Source of the DNA: Ascidia mentula
Lineage: Eukaryota; Chordata; Ascidiacea; Phlebobranchia; Ascidiidae
Assembly: GCA_947561715.1 (NCBI GenBank)
Contig: OX387202.1
Coordinates: 10,615,001-10,679,000 of the forward strand
Direction of reading: 5' to 3'
DNA length: 64,000 nucleotides
A model generated the notes under the pieces. That model did no database searches, had not been told where the DNA came from, and saw nothing but the letters and a program-made list of their open reading frames with translations. Shown in pieces: positions 35,501-44,749 of the stretch. Every line of letters begins with the position of its first letter. Position 1 is the stretch's first letter. Both the position numbers and the translations under genes were made by a program.

Positions 35501-37146
35501 ACAACACAGTTAAGGTAATTAAACGTCTGTAATATCATCCTGTGTTGTCAATGAAGTGCTTGTATTTGTCACAATATTAATACAAACACCTGCCAGCCAT
35601 CTTCACAGTAAACCTCTTCTCCAGATCTGAGACGTTGACGACCTTGAAATGGGGAGGTTTTGCAAGACACGGGGTGTAATTGCACAAATTCTTGAAGATT
35701 TTGCAGCCCTACAGAAATACTGTGATGAATTCTGGTTGGTTTCAATCAACGGACGCATGAAGTGGGTCGAGGTTTTAATATAAAAAGGAGGTTGCTGTTA
35801 TCTGTTTTCTGGTTTCCGTTGATTTGCCGACACATTTTGAGTCAGCAAATTTACGATGACTTTGCTAAAAATGTTTTCAAAATGTCCGAATTTGATAATT
35901 GTGATAAATTAGTGGCGATTAACCACATGGTGATTTTAGATTTACTTTGTCCTAATAAACTCTGTGCCATGGGTTAAGAATTTTTGAAAACATTTTTATC
36001 TTGTTGTTGCACAAAATCATACTTTACTGCTCCCTGGCTCCGTTGGTGACTATGAGCAACTTAAAAAGTGTTACTAGTATTCAACACAGGTTAGATTCAA
36101 GTTTTAAACTTCATGACTATAATTGTCACGTGATTGGTTAGTACCTTTACCTCTAGGGGCAGAAGGGAGTCATGACGGCCAACGGTGTTAGCATTTGTTA
36201 TCTTGACACATATGTGAGATATCAATTTAAATGAAACAAGACTCAACTGTTGGAAGTGTTACTCAGTTGACCTTGCAGTTGATCCACTCTGTTCGAAAAA
36301 GCTGTCAACAAAACTTATGTTAACACTGGCAGGTTTTTCGTCAGTCAAAGGGTTTAAGACTAAACGGAAAAAATATTCTTCCAATTCGATTAATCTTATC
36401 AATAAAAGCTTTAGCTAAACCTCTGATAATTTTTGCTTTGCACAAAACAAATCTCTGTTATGCCAGAGTAATTGAGATAACTAACAATTTGCTTCATAAA
36501 AACACAATATTTGACTCAAACAAACTATTTTCAAAAGAATCTGCTTTTGTGTGGGTGGTGCGACATGAGTGATCCTGTAGTAACCCCGACGGACTGTTCG
36601 TTACGGAGGGGGTTTGAGTCTCTACCGATAATTGTCACGTGATTCAGTACGCAGGAATCTACACCGCTAGGGGCGGAAGGGAGCCATGACGTAACTTACG
36701 GGCAAAGGTTTTAGCATTTGTTATCTTGACACATATGTGAGATATCAGTTTAAATGAATATGAAACTCAACTGTTGGAAGTGTTACTCAGTTGACCTTGC
36801 AGCTGATCCACTTTGTTCGACAACTCTGTGAATAAAATCTTCGATGAATTTACTATGATTTTATGACAGTTCACCGTGTAGGGAGTTTGTTGTACTGCTT
36901 TGTTTGTATCAAATATCTATCTATACTGCTTGGAGTGTTAAAGTTTCCCCAAACAACTATAAATTTTGTCGAAATGTGTTTAGAGAAGAATCTCATACCT
37001 GCAACAAGTTTTATCAAATCTATCTCTGATCCTTGTTCTTGTTCTTGTCCATCGCAAATGGAAACAACTCTGCATACTTGTTTTTGTTGGTGAGTTATAA
37101 CAAGATGGCCGACCAACAAAACTCCAAACAAATTCAATTTCAACAT
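32502..37146 (-). CDS. Secreted fibrinogen-related domain (FReD) protein, six exons
   Basis: Minus-strand exons 36,999-37,146, 35,590-35,708, 35,239-35,335, 34,856-34,955, 32,953-33,084 and 32,502-32,686 all have GT/AG borders and agree in phase. Exon 1 starts at the ATG at 37,144-37,146 and encodes a signal peptide ([20 protein letters not shown]). The rest is a fibrinogen C-terminal domain: [44 protein letters not shown]...[37 protein letters not shown]...GGGWW and a C-terminal KMKVKCE. It would be about 259 residues, close to one FReD plus a short N-terminus. Ficolin/angiopoietin-type FReDs bind glycans or partner proteins outside cells (family knowledge). In the last exon the GGWW and CGYARLNG blocks are offset by one base near 32,640, so the gene is either a recent pseudogene or carries a sequencing error. 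Extra exons in the long introns cannot be excluded. Confidence 0.8.
33423..33650 (+). other. Open stretch inside a FReD intron, unrecognised
   Basis: A plus-strand frame of about 75 codons with balanced composition ([19 protein letters not shown], then [17 protein letters not shown]) ends in TAG at about 33,647. It looks more protein-like than its surroundings but has no second copy and no family I recognise. It lies in the large intron 33,085-34,855, on the opposite strand to the FReD gene. It may be a mobile-element relic. Confidence 0.25.
34059..34740 (+). other. Overlapping short frames near a hAT-like motif
   Basis: Frames at 34,059-34,532 and 34,424-34,717 are open, but no domain was recognised and they lie in different phases. 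A CAGGGGTGGGCAAAG motif at about 34,113 resembles hAT element ends. This could be a decayed DNA transposon inside the FReD intron. Evidence is thin. Confidence 0.25.
36116..36296. repeat. Direct repeat within FReD intron 1, unit 1
   Basis: Begins near AATTGTCACGTGATT and includes TTATCTTGACACATATGTGAGATATCA. It is repeated at 36,627-36,819 in the same orientation with scattered changes, about 510 bp apart. No coding potential was seen. Confidence 0.75.
36627..36819. repeat. Direct repeat within FReD intron 1, unit 2
   Basis: The second unit of the pair beginning at 36,116. Both contain CACGTG and the palindromic ACACATATGTGA core. They lie about 180-1,030 bp downstream of the FReD exon 1 donor (minus-strand direction), where an intronic regulatory element could sit. 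That role is speculation. Confidence 0.75.
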
Positions 37147-37239
37147 TTTCAAGCAAGTTTGACTTTGAAAACCTGTAAATAGTTGCCCAGTCATCACATG
37201 GAAATTAACATAGTAAACGTCAACGTTACATTTGAACAA

Positions 37240-38800
37240 AAATTACGTAATTAACAACTACATTGAAAATATAGAAGATTCACTGAGACTTGCTGGCGAA
37301 TATCAATAGACATTTATGCTGCGTAGATGAAACAGATATGACAATAATGCAAATGATAAATGTGGAGTTTTAAGCAAAATTGCGCATAATCCAAGCTTAA
37401 ACTGTTGACCAATGTTATACGTTACTTCATGTGCGACCAGCAATTACGCAAGGAAGTGCTTAGTGCGTGCGTTTGTTGTTTGTTATTTGTTTATTGCGCA
37501 TAACTGCATTGTCATGACAGAGTGATTTGTCAACTGCTGCGATACAAAAGTCACTTGCCCTTGATTTATCACGTTTCAATGATCGTAATGCACGGCATTG
37601 ACACGCGCCGATCATGCATTCATCACGTGGACCGCTTGGTCTCGACGTAAACCAATGTCGAACCGCAATAAAAAAAAAATTTTTTGACGTATTTCCATGT
37701 CAATTGGCACTTGTGTGCTAAAGATATTTTGATGTAGTTACAAGTTGCAGCGAACACAGTGAATATTAATATAAAAATTTAATATTAGCATTGTTTATAT
37801 TTGTGACATGTTTCCCACGTACAAATGGACAATCCAGACGTGTGCAATAATAGTACAGACCTTCGAACAAAGACCGCCTTGACTCCAAATCAATAACCTC
37901 GATTCTTAAGTGTTGTTAACCTGGTCGCTCTGACATGCCATGCGGGCGCCTTTGACCAGTGCCACTATATATAATGATTTGCATTTGCTTGTGAAGGTGG
38001 GGGACGTTAAGGTGAATATCCACCCATTCTGTGGTGATTCCACAAGATTCCATCTCCTGTGGTTTCATTTGGACTGCTTCTGTACGTTTTAGCCATCTCA
38101 ATAAAGATTGTCATACATGATTATTGTTGGAACGGAGTCTATAGAAGAACACGAGTTAAACGCAAGTGTTACATCGCCACTAGTATGCTGTGTGTGTGTT
38201 TTCTATGTTGTGATTGTTTGACGTCATCTCAATGTGCCGTTGTTGCGTCACACGAACATTTGTCTTAGTGGAACACTGCTGCCTGCCACTGCTGTTGACT
38301 TGTTATTGTCTACCAGTGCTGCTGACCTATTGCAAATGTATTTTCTATTTGAATAGCCTATTGCATAAAGATAATTTAAGTGACATAGTTTTCCGCTGAC
38401 TGGTTGATCTGAAACCTCCCGAAATTTGTGACTCTGGTGCTATAATAATTCGGTAAGCAGATTTGCTTATTTCTGTGTGTTTGTTTTTGGTCGCTAATTC
38501 TACAACTGTTTATGTAGAGCAGTGTTTTCTCATATTTTTTGTTCATACGCGTTCAAGTCGTTTTTGTGCAAAACAATATTGAGGTATATTTGGACGTTGG
38601 CACCAATCGCGTTCGAGTCGTATTCCTCAACTAATCGTCATTCTTTAAAGGAGCTCGTATATTGATATTTAGTAAAAAAAATAACAACAAAGGATTTTAA
38701 TTTGTGGACGAAGCGAACAGAGGCCGAAACGTTAAAGTTTAACAAATCGTTTTTTGGCAACGAAGAGTTTTCAAGTCAAAATTTTTGGCAGATTTTTGTT
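37240..38800. other. Intergenic, no gene recognised
   Basis: Sequence upstream of the FReD start, which should contain its promoter. I see no convincing TATA box or initiator. Short frames at 37,916-38,101 and 38,059-38,399 match nothing. Near 38,730 a GAGGCCGAAACGTT motif resembles sequence seen close to Penelope-like retroelements, but no such element was recognised. Confidence 0.35.
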
Positions 38801-38807
38801 CTTTTAG

Positions 38808-38978
38808 GGGTCGGGTATTGTTAACACGTTCTGGAAGAGAGGGATAAAGAAGGTGAAGGAGGAAGGTGAGAGCGGTGAGATGAAGAGGACTTTTTACCTG
38901 GAGGAACTGCAGGATGTCAAATCCAACGTCCTGGACAGATGGAGGAGATTAAGAGGAATGCCGCAAGAAGACGCTGTG
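38808..38978 (+). CDS. Candidate internal exon, unrecognised
   Basis: A strong acceptor (TTTTTGTTCTTTTAG) at 38,793-38,807 opens a phase-0 frame of exactly 57 codons up to a possible donor GTCAGT at 38,979. The product is rich in charged residues and includes KRTFYLEELQDVKSN and VLDRWRRLRGMPQED, which looks protein-like. No partner exons and no family were recognised. It could belong to a host gene or to a retroelement. Confidence 0.3.
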
Positions 38979-39179
38979 GTCAGTATCACAACAATCTCAC
39001 TAAACAATAAGACTGGAGTTTTGTGTTATTGGGTGTCAGTGCATCTCTGCCCGTGGTTGATATTTATTGGCATTGTATTTGGGTGCTTGATATTTAAATA
39101 TTATTTGCATAATTTTATGTTGCGGAAATACACGAAACTTGTTGGATTTATTGGCGCTTAACGTTTTTGCTTGTAGGTC

Positions 39180-40795
39180 TTATGAATATAATGCTGTTTA
39201 TTTTACGAAACATAAACATTCAGCCTCAACGCATCCATGTTCAGGAACCGTTGGACTAAAATAGGCACTTATATCAGCAAATTGTGAAATGAACTACCAT
39301 AGTAGTAGGGTAGCGTGGAGTCCCCTATTCCCTGCAGTTTATTTGGCGTCAGAAACAAAATTGTTGGTAAACTACGGCCCAAATATTTGAGGAACCACAG
39401 AGTTAACTAAAGGGTGTCGTTGGACCGAGATCGCGACATGTTTCAACTCTTACACGTCCCAATAAGGTTTATTTACATGTATCTTATAGTTTCGGCATAC
39501 ACGCTTACGCCCACTCTCAATACTCCGCTCCGGTGTTTAAACATTGCAGTGGGGATTTTCATTTATTTTGCCACTTTGACATGTTTTTTTCCCTGGTCAT
39601 TTTCTTTCTTGTCCTGAAGCACTTTTTTCTTTTCTTGTCCTGAAGATGATATTTTCTGTCTATTTTGTTTTGTCTATAACATCCAAAATATGTGTTTCTG
39701 CTTAATTTTAACATCTAAATAGCGTCATCAACATGACGACGCCAGCAACACAACGACGTCACCAACATAATGACATCACCAATATGACGACGTCTCCGCG
39801 TAACATGAAATATTCCAACTGCTTTCGTACCTATTGTTGTCAACCCTTTTATCCTTACACTGCCTACCTTTAAGATTGTTATCTGTCTAATATTATTTGT
39901 TGTACATTTGCATCAATTTATTGCTTCTTCGATTTAGTTGTTTTATAAACACAGTTCCTTGTATGTCTGCGGCAGGCCAGTTGAGGCCTGTGATGTCACA
40001 ATTGTTTATTGTTACGTTCCAATTACTGCTATTGTTTCACTGTCGCTCGGTTTTGAAAAAGAAACAAACCCTGAATTGGGATTAAAAATAAATTCGTATT
40101 TTGAGATCTTGTCGGAAAATTCTGGTTTTTAACATGGCCTGAAAGATGACCCTTGGTTTTTGGTGGCTGGAAATTCTATTTATCGGGTAGTTTATTTCGG
40201 GTTCAGGAATCAATTCTACAAAACTTTACTCTCTCCATGCCATCTACATTCTACCAAGGAATGCAACCGGCAGACGCATTAGACACGTCTGTGTCCTCCA
40301 CAAACTGCTGTGTTAAGTTTTCCAAGTCCTCTTGTCGTTTATTGCGTTTTTCTCGTCCTTTTTTTCTGCTGTTTTTTGTGCTTTTATCTACTCCACTGTA
40401 CACTCTACGCCTAAATGAACAATTTACTACCGTAGGATCCGTTATCGTTTCAGACCTAGGAGCGCTGCACACCAACATCCCAACGTGCGATTGACCATCA
40501 GCAAGACCTACGATGATTCAACAAGCGCAACCTCCATACGATCCCGACCGTCTCAAACCGAAAGCACCACGTTTGGACTGTCCTCGAGACGTTTAAGGTC
40601 TGTCGATGTGGATCAAAGGAATCGTTCTCAGAACCGAGTTGGCGTTTGCGTTTCGATGGGTTTTGCTTTGGCCAGCACGGCTGGGTGGTCACCTTTCGTC
40701 ACATGCAACCTGTCGCAACCCATCACCTTCCAGTGCGACTGGCTGCGATCCTACGACAGACGGTGATTCTCCGTGAGGAAATCACCTTTACATGG
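39180..40795. other. Intergenic, left flank of the Polinton
   Basis: Contains a short array rich in TGACG/CCAACA words at about 39,722-39,806 and overlapping short frames on both strands at 40,150-40,795. One of these, minus strand 40,251-40,478, is basic and hydrophilic. None has a recognisable domain. Confidence 0.35.
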
Positions 40796-40801
40796 GCGCC
40801 T
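40796..40801. repeat. Target-site duplication, left copy (GCGCCT)
   Basis: The six bases immediately left of the Polinton terminus are GCGCCT, identical to 62,760-62,765 on the right. Six-base duplications are the hallmark of Polinton/Maverick integration. Confidence 0.9.
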
Positions 40802-40985
40802 AGTAGTAATAATGAGCACAGTAGCATGGGCACTCTTCACTTATTAGGGATCGGGCACTCTTCACTTGGTTTGAGATCGGGCACTCTTCACTTGGTTTGA
40901 GATCGCGCACTCTTCACTTGGTCTGAGATCGCGCACTCTTCACTTATGTGGGATCGGGCACTGTTCACTTATGTTGGCTTGGTCA
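40802..40985 (+). repeat. Polinton left terminus with subterminal tandem repeats
   Basis: After the terminal AGTAGTAATAATGAGC there are about six tandem units of 25-27 bp from 40,828, each starting GGGCACTCTTCACTT or a one-base variant and ending near GATC. The inverted counterpart lies at 62,575-62,759. Such arrays may bind the integrase or the replication machinery (inference). Confidence 0.85.
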
Positions 40986-41095
40986 CATATTGTATGAAAA
41001 ATAACTTAGAGTGGTTCATTTGTTGAATGAGTTGGCCGAGTAAGGACGTAAACCCAAGTGAGAAGTTTTTTGAATGAGCACTGGTCACTAGATGG

Positions 41096-41103
41096 TATAA
41101 AAG
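41096..41103 (+). promoter_or_regulatory. TATA-like box of the Polinton left arm
   Basis: TATAAAAG stands 60 bp before the ATG of the BIR frame at 41,156 and is repeated in inverted form near 62,458-62,465. Position and sequence fit a core promoter for the first gene of each arm. Confidence 0.5.
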
Positions 41104-41155
41104 AGTTGTGACTGTGAAGGCTTTCGGTTTGTTCACTTCTGAGTTGAATAGAAAT

Positions 41156-41692
41156 ATGTCATTTCTTACTGGTCGTTCTCTCTTTGGACGAAGAGATAGA
41201 AGTGATGCTCAATACTCTTTAACCTCGGTCATATGCGCCCCGGGTGGATTGGTCGAGGGGACGAGGAATTATCCTTGTTTGGCCCCTGCAAATGTTAATA
41301 TGGCTGAAGAGAGAAAACGTATAGATTCGTTCAAATATGGATTTTGGCCTTATCATACCCGATCAACACCGGCGGATTTAGCCGAAGCTGGATTTTACTT
41401 TATTGGTATTCACGATAAAGTGAAATGTTGGTATTGTGGATGTTGCCTCTTTAACTGGGAACTGAATGACGTTGCTTGGGAAGAACATGCCAAACATTCT
41501 CCTGGATGTGAGTTTCTTCTCAAAATCAAAGGTGGGCAATTCGTTGCCGGAATTAGTGGTAAAGGAAAAGATGTGTGCGGTCCGAATTGGGAAGAAGCAT
41601 GCCTTCGTGAAGAGAAGAGACTGGCTGAAACACAAAATGAAATAACTAATTCAGATGCAATTTCTTTCCTAAAGTGTTTTGGGCTATACTAA
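41156..41692 (+). CDS. Polinton part: BIR-domain (IAP-like) protein, left arm
   Basis: A fossil-element part. Residues about 60-125 form a baculoviral IAP repeat: an R-x-x-SF start, LAEAGFYFIG, and the zinc pattern C-x2-C-x16-H-x6-C seen in CWYC...H...C at about 41,428-41,513. The start at 41,156 is preferred over the upstream ATG at 41,108 because 41,108 is too close to the TATA box and the right-arm frame also begins at the equivalent of 41,156. BIR proteins inhibit caspases in animals and in large DNA viruses (family knowledge). No RING domain is visible. It is the first gene of the arm, next to the terminus. Confidence 0.8.
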   Translation: MSFLTGRSLFGRRDRSDAQYSLTSVICAPGGLVEGTRNYPCLAPANVNMAEERKRIDSFKYGFWPYHTRSTPADLAEAGFYFIGIHDKVKCWYCGCCLFNWELNDVAWEEHAKHSPGCEFLLKIKGGQFVAGISGKGKDVCGPNWEEACLREEKRLAETQNEITNSDAISFLKCFGLY

Positions 41693-41843
41693 CCTAAGTT
41701 TTGTGTTCGTTCTATCGAATAAACAACATGTGCTTGAAGCAGCTGAGGTTGTAACCTATAAGAACAGTCTAAAGAAAAGCGTTTAAAAGCGCAACAAACA
41801 TAAAAAACTTTTAGTTTGTTCAAAATCTGTTTGCGAAAACACC

Positions 41844-42444
41844 ATGGATTTTATTCACCCTTTCACTTGCCTTGTAGCTGGTCCGACTAGTTGTGGTAAA
41901 ACGTTCTTTGTGAAACGTCTCATAAACGAGAAGTTAACTTTACCAAATCCCCAACGCATTGTATGGTGTTACGGCGAGTGGCAAGGGGCGTACGAAGGGA
42001 TTAACGGTGTGGAATTTGTTCGTGGATTGGCAACTGATTTTGATTCGTCAGAGAGAACACTTTTGATTATTGATGATTTAATGAGTGAATGCGACAAAAG
42101 GGTGACCAATCTTTTTACAAAAGGGAGCCACCACAAAAATATACGTGTGATATACATTGTTCAGAATTTATTTCACAAAGGAAAGGAGCAACGCACTATC
42201 AGCTTGAACGCGCATTACCTCGTTGTTTTTAAAAATCCAAGAGACGCATCTCAAATAACTCATCTTGCCAAGCAAGTTCAACAAGGGCGGACGCGTGCTG
42301 TTCAGGAATCATATAGTGACGCGACCTCGTCCACACGGTTATTTGCTTTTTGACTTCAAGCAGAGCACAGCAGAAAAATTTCGTTTAAGAACCAACATTT
42401 TTCGCGGTGAAACCCAGATTGTGTACGTACCAAAATCTCTGTAG
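41844..42444 (+). CDS. Polinton part: genome-packaging ATPase, left arm
   Basis: A fossil-element part. The Walker A motif GPTSCGKT lies at about 41,881-41,904 and the Walker B-like LLIIDDLM at about 42,062-42,085. It is the A32/FtsK-HerA-type packaging ATPase typical of Polintons and related viruses, which pumps DNA into the capsid. It follows the BIR gene on the same strand. Confidence 0.85.
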
Positions 42445-42445
42445 C

Positions 42446-42787
42446 ATGTCAAGGCGACTACATGACCAAGCTCCAGTTCTTACGACACTCGCTAAAGCCA
42501 AACCCAAGCTTGCTCGGTCGATTATAAAAGTCGCTGATCGTGAATTAATCCAGTGCATTTGCGAATGTGCATACAACGTTTTGAAGGGGAACGTAACATT
42601 GACACCCACGGAACGAGCCAAACTTTGCAGATATAAAAACGGCATCCGTGAACTTGGAAAAAAGTCAACTCCTGCAAAACGAAAACGTCAGATTATACAA
42701 CGTGGAGGATTTTTATCAGCGTTGTTAGCTCCGTTGATTGGCAGCATAATACCCGCCGTCACTAGTCTTTTGTCTGGTGGGAAGTGA
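42446..42787 (+). CDS. Polinton part: small conserved basic protein with hydrophobic tail
   Basis: A fossil-element part of about 113 residues starting with MSRRLHDQAP. A basic middle (KSTPAKRKRQ) is followed by a Gly/Leu/Ile-rich tail. The ELIQCICECAYNVLKGN block is of a kind I associate with small Polinton proteins, but the function is not known to me. It starts right behind the ATPase stop and ends where the next frame begins. Confidence 0.6.
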   Translation: MSRRLHDQAPVLTTLAKAKPKLARSIIKVADRELIQCICECAYNVLKGNVTLTPTERAKLCRYKNGIRELGKKSTPAKRKRQIIQRGGFLSALLAPLIGSIIPAVTSLLSGGK

Positions 42788-42788
42788 A

Positions 42789-43454
42789 ATGGAAAGTGTT
42801 CAAAAATTCGCTTTGGTGGACCCTCGTATTTTGAAAAGTCTACAGGGAAACACACCTTCACAAACGACGCCTGTTGAAAACGCATTAACCACACTCGATC
42901 GGAAAATGAAGGACATCATAAACGAGCCTGGGACGATGGAAGACAAAGTAAAACTTTACAACCAGGCACTTCAACGGTATCAATTTTATAAGGACACCCT
43001 TGTGAATAAACCACTTAAGTTTACGGTTACCGAAGAAGCCCGAGGAAAAACTGTGGCTGGAGAAGTTGAGGAAACAAAGAAAAATGTTGTCGAAAGTCGT
43101 GTAATTGATTCTATGCCGAAGACGTTTAAATACAAAGCAAAGCGAGTCATTGATATTATCAAGGAAAGTCCAGAAATTGATTTCAACTCGACAGGAGAGC
43201 TTTCGGTTAAAGGGGAAGTTGTTAAGGGAAACAACATTGAGGATCTGATTCACAATGCTGTGCGACGCCGCGGATCGACGTCAACGACGCCTATCGGATG
43301 GACTGATTTCCAGTCGGCATTGGAAAAAGCAAATGCACCAAAGTCATTGCTTGGGTATACAAATACAAGACCCGCGCCAGGCCAGCGCCCAGTTGGATCT
43401 AAACCGCCACCGGTGCAGAATAGACGATTTGCAAAGCAATGGGTAAATCTGTAA
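42789..43454 (+). CDS. Polinton part: conserved protein of unknown function
   Basis: A fossil-element part of about 221 residues beginning MESVQKFALVDPRIL. It is hydrophilic, with a probable coiled segment around the middle (LDRKMKDII...KVKLYNQALQRYQ) and a proline-rich C-terminus. Its end overlaps the start of the integrase frame. Similar proteins precede the integrase in other Polintons as I recall. Role unknown. Confidence 0.55.
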   Translation: MESVQKFALVDPRILKSLQGNTPSQTTPVENALTTLDRKMKDIINEPGTMEDKVKLYNQALQRYQFYKDTLVNKPLKFTVTEEARGKTVAGEVEETKKNVVESRVIDSMPKTFKYKAKRVIDIIKESPEIDFNSTGELSVKGEVVKGNNIEDLIHNAVRRRGSTSTTPIGWTDFQSALEKANAPKSLLGYTNTRPAPGQRPVGSKPPPVQNRRFAKQWVNL

Positions 43455-44505
43455 AGTTTTCTGAGGAATATTATTCCCCCTTGCAACCAGGAAGTCTCGG
43501 GGGCGTGAAGCGCCTCGCCCGTGCTTCAAAACGAAAAAGAGTTGAAGTAAAAGATTGGCTGCGAAAGCAGGACACTTACACACTCCACAAACCTCTACGT
43601 CGAAATTTTAAACGTCTTCGTGTTGTAGTCGGAGGTATTGATTTTCAGTGGCAGGCTGATTTGGTTGATTTGGTGAAACTAAGTCGTTACAACAATGGGT
43701 TCAAATACTTACTTACCGTTATTGATGTGTTTTCAAAGTATGCGTGGGTTGTCCCAATAAAACAAAAAACGGGGCCAAGTCTTGTGCGAGCTTTCGAAAA
43801 AATCTTGCAAGATGGGGACCGCCAACCGCTCAAATTACAGACAGATCGTGGCAAAGAGTTTGTGAATAAACTTTTTCAAAATTGGTTACAAAATCACGGT
43901 ATTCATTTTTTTACGACGTACAATGACGAAACAAAAGCCTCCATTGTTGAGCGATTTAATCGGACCTTGAAGGAGCGTTTATGGCGGTACTTCACGTATG
44001 CCCAGACATCGAAATATATTGACGTGCTAGATGATGTAGTAGAAAGCTACAACAACAGCTATCACCGCAGCATTCGAACTATACTCCCTCGTCGGTAAAA
44101 CGAGATAATCAGGATACTGTCTGGGAAAATTTATACGGCGATATATCGCATCCACATATGTCCTGGAAGTTTGCAGTGGGTTCCCCAGTTACAATCGCAG
44201 TTACCCGTACAAAGTTTAAAAAAGGTAACTTACCAAACTGGACGGAAGAAGTGTTTTTTGTTAAATCACGGCGCCAAACCAATCCCCATACCTATTCTCT
44301 AGTCGATTATAATCGTGAACCGATAGAAGGGTCGTTTTATGATGAGGAACTTCAAAGTGTGGAAAAGGACCTTTATAACATTGAGAAGATATTGAAAAAG
44401 CGAAAAAGGCACGGGGTAGAGCAATGGCTTATAAAATGGGTCGACTACCCCGATAGTTTTAATTCGTGGCTCAACGCAGAGGACGTCGTACATTACAGCG
44501 TATAG
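43439..44505 (+). CDS. Polinton part: retroviral-type integrase with chromodomain, left arm
   Basis: A fossil-element part. The DDE (rve) core is visible: D in WQADLVDL, D in LQTDRGKEF, and E in KASIVERFNRTLKERL. A C-terminal chromodomain follows (YNIEKILKKRKR...WLIKWVDYPDSFNSW). In Polintons this integrase joins the linear DNA to the host chromosome and makes 6-bp duplications, matching those seen here. Confidence 0.85.
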
Positions 44506-44506
44506 C

Positions 44507-44749
44507 ATGTCAATGACTTCAGGAGGAGATTGGGTGTGGTGTGGGCGAAGTTTGCCTCGTGAAGAAGTTGTGTTTTTTTGTCAAGTGTTTCTCATTTTTG
44601 TTGTAGCCATCACCAGTCTTGTGAATTTGACGTTGGGACACCCAAACCCGAATCTTTGGACAGCGTTACTGGCAAGTGGGGTTGGGTATCTGTTGCCAGC
44701 ACCGAGTTTGAAAAACAAGAATGTTTTACGTGACTCTTCCGAGCAATAG
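44507..44749 (+). CDS. Polinton part: small membrane protein
   Basis: A fossil-element part of 80 residues with a long hydrophobic segment (FCQVFLIFVVAITSLVNL) and a second weaker one. It overlaps the start of the minor capsid frame. The function is not known to me. A role in membrane passage is only a guess. Confidence 0.5.
   Translation: MSMTSGGDWVWCGRSLPREEVVFFCQVFLIFVVAITSLVNLTLGHPNPNLWTALLASGVGYLLPAPSLKNKNVLRDSSEQ

Noticed and set aside
36545-36620. Possible tRNA, because of a GGTTTGAGTCTC-like B-box resemblance
   Set aside because: No matching acceptor stem, anticodon arm or A box could be drawn.
36871-37239. Whole 122-codon minus-strand frame as one protein
   Set aside because: Only the part from the second ATG (37,146) to the donor at 36,999 makes sense, as the signal-peptide exon of the FReD gene; the remainder is intron or leader.
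38853-39161. 102-codon frame with hydrophobic C-terminal half as a membrane protein
   Set aside because: The charged N-terminal part fits an exon ending at 38,978; the hydrophobic part follows a likely donor and is AT-rich read-through.
40828-40985. Regular short repeats that superficially look like a CRISPR array
   Set aside because: The units are contiguous, with no unique spacers, lie at a Polinton terminus and recur inverted at the other end, in a eukaryotic context.
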